Part shown: positions 1 to 5,897 of the stretch, in pieces
Layout: every line of letters begins with the position of its first letter
How positions within the stretch are numbered: the stretch's first letter is position 1
DNA from: Elstera litoralis
Lineage (GTDB): Bacteria; Pseudomonadota; Alphaproteobacteria; Elsterales; Elsteraceae
Assembly (NCBI RefSeq): GCF_000963705.1
Contig: NZ_LAJY01000070.1
Coordinates: 1-10,351, forward strand
Direction of reading: 5' to 3'
DNA: 10,351 bases
Made by a program: the position numbers and the translations under genes
The notes under the pieces: model-generated
The model's database searches: none
The model's input: the letters and a program-made list of their open reading frames with translations, nothing else
What the model was told of the DNA's origin: nothing

Positions 1-2009
1 ACCGCCTCCATCGTCACCGCGCTTTTGCACGATGTGATCGAGGATACGGAGGTTAAGCTTGCCGATATTGAAAAAGCCTTCGGCAAGGAAATCGGGCGGC
101 TGGTGAATGGCGTCACCAAGCTGACGCGCATCGAATTGCAGTCGGACCAAACGAAACAGGCGGAAAACTTCCGTAAGTTCGTGCTGGCCATGTCCGAAGA
201 TATTCGCGTGCTGCTGGTGAAGCTGGCGGACCGGCTGCACAATATGCGGACGCTGAACTTCATTCCGAAGCCGGAAAAACGCTCGCGCATCGCCGCCGAA
301 ACTTTGGAAATCTATGCGCCGCTCGCCGACCGGATCGGCATGCAGACGATGAAGGACGAGTTGGAAGACCTCGCCTTCGCCCAGCTCAATACCGAAGCGC
401 GCGCCTCCATCGTCAAGCGGCTCGAATATTTGCGCGGCGGCGGGCAGGATCTGATCCAGAAGATCATCGCCGAACTGCACGCCAAGCTGACCGAATCCGG
501 CATCGAAGCCAAGGTGAAGGGGCGGGAGAAAGCGCCCTATTCGATCTGGCGCAAGATGCAGCATAAGAATGTCGCTTTCGAGCAGCTTTCGGACATTATC
601 GCCTTCCGTGTCGTCGTACCGACCGCTGATAAATGCTACGAGACGCTCGGCGTGCTGCACGCGCTCTACCCCAGCGTGCCGGGGCGGTTCAAAGATTATA
701 TTTCAACGCCGAAGCCCAACGGCTACCGCTCGATCCATACCAGCGTGATCGGCCCGCAGCGCCAGCGCATCGAAGTGCAAATCCGCACCGATGCGATGGA
801 TGAAGTGGCCGAATATGGCGTGGCCGCCCACTGGCACTATAAGCGTCAAGGCTCCGATCAAGCCCTGGAGGGGGCGGAGAAAGCCATCATCCCGGCCCCG
901 ACGATGGGCGGGGCTAAGTCCGAAGGCGCGCAGTATCGCTGGTTGCGGGAATTGCTCGATATTCTCGAACACGCCTCCGGACCTGAGGAGTTTCTGGAAC
1001 ATACCAAGCTGGAAATGTTCCAAGATCAGGTGTTCTGCTTCACGCCCAAGGGCGAGTTAATCCAACTGCCGCGCGGGGCGACGCCGGTCGATTTCGCCTA
1101 TGCCGTCCACAGCCAGATTGGCGATACTTGCGTCGGGGCTAAGATCAACAGCCGGATCGTGCAGCTGCGCTCGATTTTGCAAAACGGCGACCAGGTGGAA
1201 ATCATCACCTCCAAGGGGCAAACCCCCTCGGCGGATTGGGAAGATTTCGTTGTCACCGGCAAGGCGAAAGCCCGCATTCGCCGCTATGTGCGCATTCAGC
1301 GCCGTGCGCAGTATATGACGCTCGGGCGCACGGTGATCGAAAAGGAATTCCGGCACGAAGCTATGCCTTCACCGAAAAAGCCCTGGAAGGGGTGCTGAAA
1401 ACCCTGCAAGCCCCCACCATCGACGATCTCTATGCGATGGTCGGCGAGGGGCTGGTGACGGGCCGGGAAGTCATTCATACCGTCTTCCCCGGCACCAAGC
1501 CGACCGCGAAAAATCCGCCCTCGCCGATTGGCAAGCCCAAGCCGCGCAAAGAGGGCGGCGGGGTGCCCCTGCGCGGCCTGATCCCCGGTATGGCGGTTCA
1601 TTACGCGCGCTGCTGCCACCCGCTGCCCGGCGACCGCATCGTCGGCATCGTCACCACCGGCAAGGGCGTCACCGTTCACACCATCGACTGCGTGAACCTC
1701 GAAGCCTTCTCCGACACGCCCGAACGCTGGATCGATGTGTCGTGGGAAACCGATACCAGTATGCCGGAGCATCATATCGGCCGGCTGCATATGATCGCCT
1801 CCAACGAGCCCGGCACCATTGGCACGCTGGGCACGGTCATCGGCAAGAATCAGGGCAATATCACCAACCTAAAGTTCGTCGCGCGCTCGACGGATTTCTT
1901 TGAGATTTTGGTGGACGTGGAAGTGACCGACGTGCGGCACCTGACGAATATCATCGCGGCGCTGCGGGCAACCCCGGCGATTAACTCTGTGGATCGGTCG
2001 CGGGGGTAG
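1..2009 (+). CDS. rsh: Bifunctional (p)ppGpp synthetase/hydrolase (RelA/SpoT, Rsh), 5'-partial, with an apparent frameshift
   Basis: Makes and degrades the alarmone (p)ppGpp in the stringent response; cytoplasmic. The reading frame is open from base 1, so the true start lies upstream; from the usual position of the HD motif, roughly 60 residues are missing. Visible in order: the end of the HD hydrolase domain with HDVIEDT (bases 28-48); the synthetase domain with RFKD (685-696) followed by NGYRSIHT; a TGS domain (about 1024-1215, starting DQVFCFTPKG); a zinc-finger/conserved-cysteine region YARCCHPLPGD (Cys-Cys-His codons 1611-1619); and a C-terminal ACT domain (about 1770-2000). RxKD rather than ExDD is the signature of bifunctional Rel/SpoT enzymes, and HD-ED is intact, so both activities are predicted. 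The N-terminal frame stops at TGA 1396-1398. The rest of the protein continues in the -1 frame from about 1360 to TAG 2007-2009. With that shift restored, size and domain order are normal for the family. Confidence 0.93.
1357..1362 (+). other. Apparent one-base deletion (frameshift) in rsh
   Basis: Frame 1 reads VIEKEFRHE up to codon GAA (1357-1359), then turns into an unrelated short tail ending at TGA 1396. The -1 frame gives YAFTEKALEGVLKTLQ from 1362 onward, typical Rel/SpoT sequence that continues to the ACT domain. Adding one G to the AG at 1359-1360 gives RHEGYAFTEKAL without a break. This looks like loss of one G from a GG pair, either a sequencing or assembly error or a real mutation. 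If real, the product would keep HD, synthetase and TGS domains but lose the cysteine and ACT regulatory domains. Confidence 0.85.
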
Positions 2010-2025
2010 GGCTAGCGGATTTCGC

Positions 2026-2325
2026 TCAAGAGAGCCTGTGTAGAGGAAGATTCATACGGCGGTGAAGGACGCGTAGAATTTCCGTCGTACCATTCCGGCG
2101 ACGATAGACAATGAAATGCTCTTCAATGGTAAGGATGCGGCACCCTGGCTGAAGATCATCCCGCGCCCGGCTCGCCGGTGTCATCGGGTCATCACTGAGG
2201 CGTTGGAAGGCTTCTATAAAGGCAGCGGCATATTTCCGCGCCTGTGCTTCGCCCCATTGCCGGGCCGTATACTCGGCAATTTCAACCAAATCTGCATCGG
2301 CTAGTCGGGTAAGGCGAAACCGCAT
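2026..2325 (-). CDS. parE: ParE/RelE-superfamily toxin of a type II toxin-antitoxin pair
   Basis: Small basic toxin of 99 residues. The family pattern is clear: an N-terminal strand (FRLTRLADADL), two helices with IAEYTARQWGEAQARKY, a short loop with P and R residues, then strands FIVYRRRNGTTEILRVLHRRMNL. The ending RVLHRRM is typical of ParE toxins, which in characterised cases poison DNA gyrase; the RelE branch of the same fold cuts ribosome-bound mRNA. ParE is favoured from the ending and the partner, but the target cannot be proved here. It starts three bases after the antitoxin stop on the same strand, with AGGGGTGA just upstream as a plausible ribosome-binding site inside the antitoxin end, so the two are co-translated. 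Its stop lies 16 bases from the convergent end of rsh. The last 120 bases counted by hand (2041-2160) are 50% GC, below the roughly 63% sampled in metH, a weak hint of transfer. Confidence 0.88.
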   Translation of the reverse strand: MRFRLTRLADADLVEIAEYTARQWGEAQARKYAAAFIEAFQRLSDDPMTPASRARDDLQPGCRILTIEEHFIVYRRRNGTTEILRVLHRRMNLPLHRLS

Positions 2326-2328
2326 AGG

Positions 2329-2583
2329 TCACCCCTGTCGGGGCTGGCGTGCTTGTTCAATGCCTTGCGCGAAAATCTCATCAAGGCTTCGGGAGGAGAA
2401 AATACCGGCATTCGCCTCGTCCACGCCGCATTGAACCGCCGCGCGCAACGCTCTGTCTTCCAGTTCGATTAGTTGCGCCTGGAGCGCCGCATTCAGAACG
2501 CTATCCACGTCCTGTCCGGTCAGGGCTTGCAGCCGCGCCAATCGCTCGGCAGTGGCATCCTGTATATCGATGCGATGCGTCAT
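2329..2583 (-). CDS. parD: ParD-like antitoxin (probable ribbon-helix-helix) of a type II toxin-antitoxin pair
   Basis: 84 residues. The N-terminus MTHRIDIQDATAERLARLQALTGQDVDSVLNAAL fits a strand followed by two helices, as in ribbon-helix-helix DNA-binding antitoxins. The C-terminal half has the ParD-like pattern ALRAAVQCGVDEANAGIFSSRSLDEIFAQGIEQAR, which in this family wraps the toxin. It lies directly upstream of the toxin on the same strand, three bases apart, the usual antitoxin-first order. Its expected role is to neutralise the toxin and repress their shared promoter. There is no convincing ribosome-binding site before ATG 2583 (TTGGCTCT precedes it), and the predicted promoter would start transcription at or near the ATG. 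The family call rests on sequence pattern and the neighbour, so the exact subfamily is less certain than the pair itself. Confidence 0.8.
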   Translation of the reverse strand: MTHRIDIQDATAERLARLQALTGQDVDSVLNAALQAQLIELEDRALRAAVQCGVDEANAGIFSSRSLDEIFAQGIEQARQPRQG

Positions 2584-2590
2584 AGAGCCA

Positions 2591-2619
2591 AGTGTAATTA
2601 CCCGCGGCGGCCCTGTCCA
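2591..2619 (-). promoter_or_regulatory. Predicted promoter of the toxin-antitoxin operon with overlapping palindrome
   Basis: On the minus strand, TGGACA (plus-strand 2614-2619; five of six matches to TTGACA) is followed after 17 bases by TACACT (2591-2596; four of six matches to TATAAT). The antitoxin ATG comes seven bases later, so transcription should begin at about the start codon. A perfect 8-base palindrome, GTAATTAC (2594-2601), overlaps the -10 box, where an autorepressing antitoxin would be expected to bind. This is inferred from base pattern only. Confidence 0.45.
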
Positions 2620-2636
2620 TCTGAACCGGCCCTGCC

Positions 2637-3479
2637 CTATCCCTTCACCGTCTCACACCAAAACTTCGCCTTTTCCGCAACGAAGCGGTTAAGCCCCAGC
2701 GTCGGCGCGCAGGAGCCGCATTCGGCGATCATGCGGGCGGCGACGGCGGCGATGTCCGACGGCAGCGCGTCCGGCAACTCGCGAACAGGGCGGAAGCTGG
2801 CGGTTGCGTGATCGAAGGCGGAAAGCTCACCCGAAGTAAGGTCGAAGTACCAACCGTGCAGGCGTAAGGTGCCGGCGGCGACGGGTTCTCTAATCCACGG
2901 AAAACTCAGCAGGTTCGACAGCGAGACCAGCACGGCGGCCTGTTCCAGCGTGCGCCTTGCCTCGTCGGGCGGCAGGGTTCCCAGCAGCGGCTCCACCGCA
3001 TCAAAGGCGGGCAGGGCGATTTTCACCCAATCGGAGAGAAATTCGTAGGCGCTGTCTTCTTGGTCTTCCCCAGCATCCACGGCGGCGCGCTGGCCCTGGG
3101 CACGGTCGCGCAGATGCATCAAGCCGCCGCACAGGGCGTGGCCGAGAATAACGATATGGCCGACACCAAGCCCCTTCACCCCGAATTCAAGCGCCGCCGA
3201 AGTCCCGTGATAGTGCCGGTCGGCCTCGCGCGGCGGCACGATGGCGGCGACGTTGCGGATGACGAAGAGATCGCCCGGCTCGGTGCGCGTCACGATGGCG
3301 GGATCGACGCGCGCATCGGAGCAGGCGACGATCATCACTTCCGGCGACTGGCCCTTTTGGCTGAGGTCGGCGTAAAGCTCGCGGTCGCGCTCGAAATAGT
3401 CGCGGCGAAATTCCTTAAAGCCCGTGACCAGCCGGGTGAGCACCTTATCGCGGAGATATTTTTGCACTGCATCATTCAT
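2637..3479 (-). CDS. Beta-class carbonic anhydrase with C-terminal extension
   Basis: Zinc enzyme for CO2 + H2O to bicarbonate + H+; cytoplasmic, with no signal peptide seen. The 280 residues show the beta-class signature: CSDARVDP with Cys53, Asp55 and Arg57 (zinc ligand and Asp-Arg dyad), and GHALCGG with His114 and Cys117 (other zinc ligands). EPGDLFVIRNVA (67-79) and a core-ending GTLRLHGWYFDLTSGELSAFD (203-223) are also typical. Most family members end near 200-230 residues. Here about 55 more follow, with a CxxC pair (Cys254, Cys257) and Cys275. The start at ATG 3479 gives the normal N-terminal helix; it has no Shine-Dalgarno sequence (CTCCTCCCC precedes it), so it may be leaderless. 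It is divergent from the Hsp70-like gene and 53 bases upstream of the toxin-antitoxin pair on the same strand, which has its own predicted promoter. The role is probably bicarbonate supply for carboxylases and pH balance. Confidence 0.93.
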   Translation of the reverse strand: MNDAVQKYLRDKVLTRLVTGFKEFRRDYFERDRELYADLSQKGQSPEVMIVACSDARVDPAIVTRTEPGDLFVIRNVAAIVPPREADRHYHGTSAALEFGVKGLGVGHIVILGHALCGGLMHLRDRAQGQRAAVDAGEDQEDSAYEFLSDWVKIALPAFDAVEPLLGTLPPDEARRTLEQAAVLVSLSNLLSFPWIREPVAAGTLRLHGWYFDLTSGELSAFDHATASFRPVRELPDALPSDIAAVAARMIAECGSCAPTLGLNRFVAEKAKFWCETVKG

Positions 3480-3488
3480 GGGGAGGAG

Positions 3489-3515
3489 ATTTCAGCGAAT
3501 CGGCGCTGGGGTCAA
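3489..3515 (-). promoter_or_regulatory. Possible promoter of the carbonic anhydrase gene
   Basis: On the minus strand, CCTTGACC contains a good -35 (TTGACC, plus-strand 3510-3515). TGAAAT (3489-3494; four of six matches to TATAAT) follows 15 bases later, a short spacing. The ATG lies nine bases beyond, so a start at or just before the ATG would explain the missing ribosome-binding site. Weak support. Confidence 0.28.
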
Positions 3516-3588
3516 GGGGCAGCTTACGGAAACCCCTGGACACGCCGCCCATCCGCCGTTAGGGTCCGCGCCCCTTTGGCACTCCCTT

Positions 3589-3597
3589 GGAGAAAGG
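3589..3597 (+). promoter_or_regulatory. Ribosome-binding site fixing the Hsp70-like start
   Basis: GGAGAAAGG lies eight bases before ATG 3606. The open frame runs far upstream, antisense to the carbonic anhydrase gene, so this site together with the Hsp70 N-terminal motif right after the ATG decides the start. Confidence 0.75.
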
Positions 3598-3605
3598 TAG
3601 CGATT

Positions 3606-4856
3606 ATGGCAGCGGGCGGGCTTGATTTCGGAACCTCCAACTCGGCCTTGGCGATTGTGCGCCAGGGTAAAGCCGAATTGCTGCCGCTGGAGCCGGATGC
3701 GCGCACCATTCCGAGTGCGCTGTTTTTCCAGTCGGAAGATAAAACGGTGGAAATCGGCAGCGCCGCCATGAGCGCCTATTTGGACGGCGAGCCGGGGCGG
3801 TTGATGCGCTCGCTGAAATCGGCACTCGGCACCAAACTGATTGAGGAAGAGACGGTCGCGCTGGGGCGGCGCTGGCGCTTTACCGATATTATCGCGCTCT
3901 ACCTGCGCACGGTAAAGGCGCGGGCGGAAGCAGCGTTGGGCGAGGACATCACCCAACTCGTCCACGGTCGCCCGGTGCATTTCGTCAATGGCGACGAGGC
4001 CGCCGACCGGGAAGCCCAGAATGTGCTGGAAGATATCGCCCAGCACGTCGGTTTTCGCGAGGTCGTGTTTCAGTATGAGCCGATTGCGGCGGCATTGGCC
4101 TTCGAGCGGCAGATTGAACGGGAAACCCTGGTATTGGTGGCCGATATCGGCGGGGGTACGTCCGATTTTTCGATTATTCGGGCGCGGCCTGACCGCACGT
4201 CCGACGAAGATCAGGCCGAAGATATTCTGGCCAACGGCGGTTTGCGCTTGGGCGGGACCGATCTCGACCGCTTCCTGTCGCTCGCCGAGGTCATGCCGCT
4301 TTTGGGCTATCAGCAGCCTTTGCTGCGCAATGATCTAACGCCGCCGAACTGGGTCTACACCAAGCTCGCCACCTGGGCGGAAATTGCGTTTCTCTACGAT
4401 CCAGCTCTCAGCCGGGAGGTGGTTCGGATGGCGGCGGAAGCGCGCGACGCAAAACCGCTCAACCGGCTGCATCGGGTTTTGGAACAGCGCGACGGGCATC
4501 GCTTGGCGGCCTCGGTGGAAGCCGCGAAAATCGCCCTATCGACGCAGGGCGATTACGCGATGCCGCTGGTCTATCTAGAAGATGCTTTGAGCCTGATGCT
4601 GAAGGTCGAAGCGCTGGAAGCGGCGCTGGCCGGGGCGGGGCGGCAGTTGACGGCGGAGGTTCACGCCTGCCTGAAAGCGGCCGGGGTTGCCCCTGGGGCC
4701 ATCGATGCTGTTATCCTCACGGGCGGTTCTTCCTTGATGCCCCTCGTGCAGCGCGCGATCGCGGCAGCGGTGCCGGACGCCGCGATGACGCCCTTCGATG
4801 CCTTCGGCGGGGTAGCCTCTGGCCTCGCGTGGCAGGCTGAAAGACTGTTTAACTAG
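3606..4856 (+). CDS. Hsp70-family protein, YegD-like, nucleotide-binding domain only
   Basis: 416 residues in the actin/Hsp70 ATPase fold. Visible: phosphate-1 loop GLDFGTSNSALA (5-16), connecting segment FQYEPIAAALAFER (155-168), phosphate-2 loop VADIGGGTSDFSI (178-190), GGLRLGGTDLDRFL (211-224), and adenosine motif VILTGGSSLMPLVQRAI (369-385). The protein ends right after FDAFGGVASGLAW, where DnaK would continue into the linker and peptide-binding domain, so no classical substrate-binding domain is present. E. coli YegD (about 450 residues) has the same layout. The biological role of this branch is poorly defined; chaperone activity should not be assumed. There is no dnaJ or grpE partner nearby. 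It is transcribed alone, divergent from the carbonic anhydrase gene, and ends 28 bases before the SahR operator. No clear terminator lies in that gap, so read-through into sahR is possible. Confidence 0.88.
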   Translation: MAAGGLDFGTSNSALAIVRQGKAELLPLEPDARTIPSALFFQSEDKTVEIGSAAMSAYLDGEPGRLMRSLKSALGTKLIEEETVALGRRWRFTDIIALYLRTVKARAEAALGEDITQLVHGRPVHFVNGDEAADREAQNVLEDIAQHVGFREVVFQYEPIAAALAFERQIERETLVLVADIGGGTSDFSIIRARPDRTSDEDQAEDILANGGLRLGGTDLDRFLSLAEVMPLLGYQQPLLRNDLTPPNWVYTKLATWAEIAFLYDPALSREVVRMAAEARDAKPLNRLHRVLEQRDGHRLAASVEAAKIALSTQGDYAMPLVYLEDALSLMLKVEALEAALAGAGRQLTAEVHACLKAAGVAPGAIDAVILTGGSSLMPLVQRAIAAAVPDAAMTPFDAFGGVASGLAWQAERLFN

Positions 4857-4884
4857 GCGGCGCGTCGAAAAGGGCTTTCCAAAC

Positions 4885-4906
4885 ACATAAAGATATATTT
4901 ATATGT
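4885..4906 (+). promoter_or_regulatory. Probable SahR operator upstream of sahR-metF-metH
   Basis: A 22-base imperfect palindrome made of half-sites ACATAAAGATA and TATTTATATGT; 9 of 11 base pairs are symmetric. It stands out sharply as pure AT-rich sequence in GC-rich surroundings. It ends four bases before the sahR ATG and contains TATATT (4894-4899), a good -10 match, so a bound repressor would block RNA polymerase. Its position before an ArsR-type SahR and its TAAAGATA-like core agree with AT-rich palindromes reported for this family (from memory). Autoregulation is inferred. Confidence 0.72.
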
Positions 4907-4910
4907 CCCT

Positions 4911-5897
4911 ATGACGGATTTAGAGCCCCTCGACCTGCTTCTCGAACGCCTGCGCGCGGCGGCGGAAGAAACGCGCCTGCGCCTGCTGGTGCTCTGCGCC
5001 GATTCGGAACTGACGGTGAGCGATCTCACCGCGATTCTGGGGCAAAGTCAGCCGCGTGTCTCGCGTCATTTGAAAGTTCTCTGCGATGCCGGGCTGCTGG
5101 AGCGGTTCCGCGAAGGCTCCTGGGCGTTTTTTCGCCTCAGCCAGCGCGGGCTCGGGGCGACGCTGGCGCGCGGGCTGGTGGAGCGCTTGTCGCTGCAAGA
5201 CGCGCAAATCCAGCTCGATCTTGAGCGGCTGCACACGGTAAAGCAGGCGCGCTCGGAAAGTGCCGCGCGCTATTTCGATGAGAATGCCGCCGACTGGGAC
5301 CGCATCCGCACCCTGCATGTGGCGGAAAACGAGGTTGAAGCGGCGGTCGTGGCCCGTTTGGGCGCGGGGCCGTTCGGCGATATTCTCGATATCGGCACGG
5401 GAACCGGGCGCCTCTTGGAGGTTTTGGCCCCGAAGGCCGAGCGCGCCATCGGGCTCGATCTGTCGCGCGAAATGCTGGCGCTGGCGCGCACCAATCTCGA
5501 TAAGGCCGGGCTGAAGAACTGCTCCGTTCGGCAAGGCGATCTTTATGCGCTGCCGTTTCCGGCGCAGAGTTTCGATGCGGTTACACTGCATCAGGTTCTG
5601 CATTATCTCGAAGACCCGGCGGGCGCGGTGACGGAAGCCGCGCGCGTGCTGCGCCCCGGCGGGCGGCTGGTGGTCGTCGATTTCGCGCCGCATGATCTCG
5701 AAGAATTACGCGACCGCCACGCCCACCGCCGCTTAGGCTTTCCGCAGGGCGATGTCGATACCTGGTGCCAAGTCGCAGGGCTGGAGCCCGAACCCTCGCA
5801 AGTGCTGCCCGGCAAACCCCTTACCGTCATTCTTTGGTCGGCCCGCCACACCGGGACCGCATCAAACCGTTCTTCTGCCCTGGAGTTATCCCGATGA
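4911..5897 (+). CDS. sahR: ArsR-family repressor fused to a SAM-methyltransferase-like domain (SahR)
   Basis: 328 residues in two domains. Residues 1-95 form an ArsR-type winged helix; the likely recognition helix is SQPRVSRHLKVLCDAGLL (46-63), followed by the wing REGSWAFFRLS. ArsR metal-binding cysteines are not evident. Residues 115-310 form a class I methyltransferase fold with motif I LDIGTGTG (159-166), acidic motif II GLDLS (181-185), and LYALPFPAQSFDAVTLHQVLHYL (211-233). In the characterised SahR family this domain senses S-adenosylhomocysteine, which releases the repressor from DNA and turns on SAM-cycle genes (metF, metH/metE, ahcY, metK). The location directly before metF and metH supports that role strongly. 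A real methyltransferase activity cannot be excluded. The start at ATG 4911 gives the expected N-terminus but lacks a ribosome-binding site, being preceded by the operator and CCCT. The last 17 or so residues (HTGTASNRSSALELSR) look like a low-conservation tail that carries the metF ribosome-binding site. The stop TGA overlaps metF as ATGA. Confidence 0.87.
   Translation: MTDLEPLDLLLERLRAAAEETRLRLLVLCADSELTVSDLTAILGQSQPRVSRHLKVLCDAGLLERFREGSWAFFRLSQRGLGATLARGLVERLSLQDAQIQLDLERLHTVKQARSESAARYFDENAADWDRIRTLHVAENEVEAAVVARLGAGPFGDILDIGTGTGRLLEVLAPKAERAIGLDLSREMLALARTNLDKAGLKNCSVRQGDLYALPFPAQSFDAVTLHQVLHYLEDPAGAVTEAARVLRPGGRLVVVDFAPHDLEELRDRHAHRRLGFPQGDVDTWCQVAGLEPEPSQVLPGKPLTVILWSARHTGTASNRSSALELSR

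Noticed and set aside
1236..1400. Programmed -1 ribosomal frameshift in rsh
   Set aside because: No slippery heptamer stands at the switch. The nearest A-rich run (GAAAAGG, about 1339) is too early, because conserved EFRHE is still encoded in the first frame after it. Rel/SpoT proteins are not known to need frameshifting.
2010..2025. Shared bidirectional terminator between convergent rsh and the toxin gene
   Set aside because: The 16-base gap contains no stem with a T-run on either strand.
3510..3600. Possible tRNA or small RNA between the divergent genes
   Set aside because: The GC-rich spacer has some GGGTCC and CCCC runs reminiscent of a T-arm, but no GTTCRA loop, no anticodon arm and no acceptor stem can be built on either strand.
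3060..3605. N-terminal extension of the Hsp70-like protein
   Set aside because: This open stretch is antisense to the carbonic anhydrase gene and the spacer. The Hsp70 motif GLDFGTSNS begins right after ATG 3606, which has its own ribosome-binding site.
4857..4884. Terminator after the Hsp70-like gene
   Set aside because: The only complementarity is AAAG/CTTT around two bases, too short to form a useful stem.
4920..5693. 257-residue open frame antisense to sahR
   Set aside because: No family motif is visible and the opposite strand has clear winged-helix and methyltransferase motifs.
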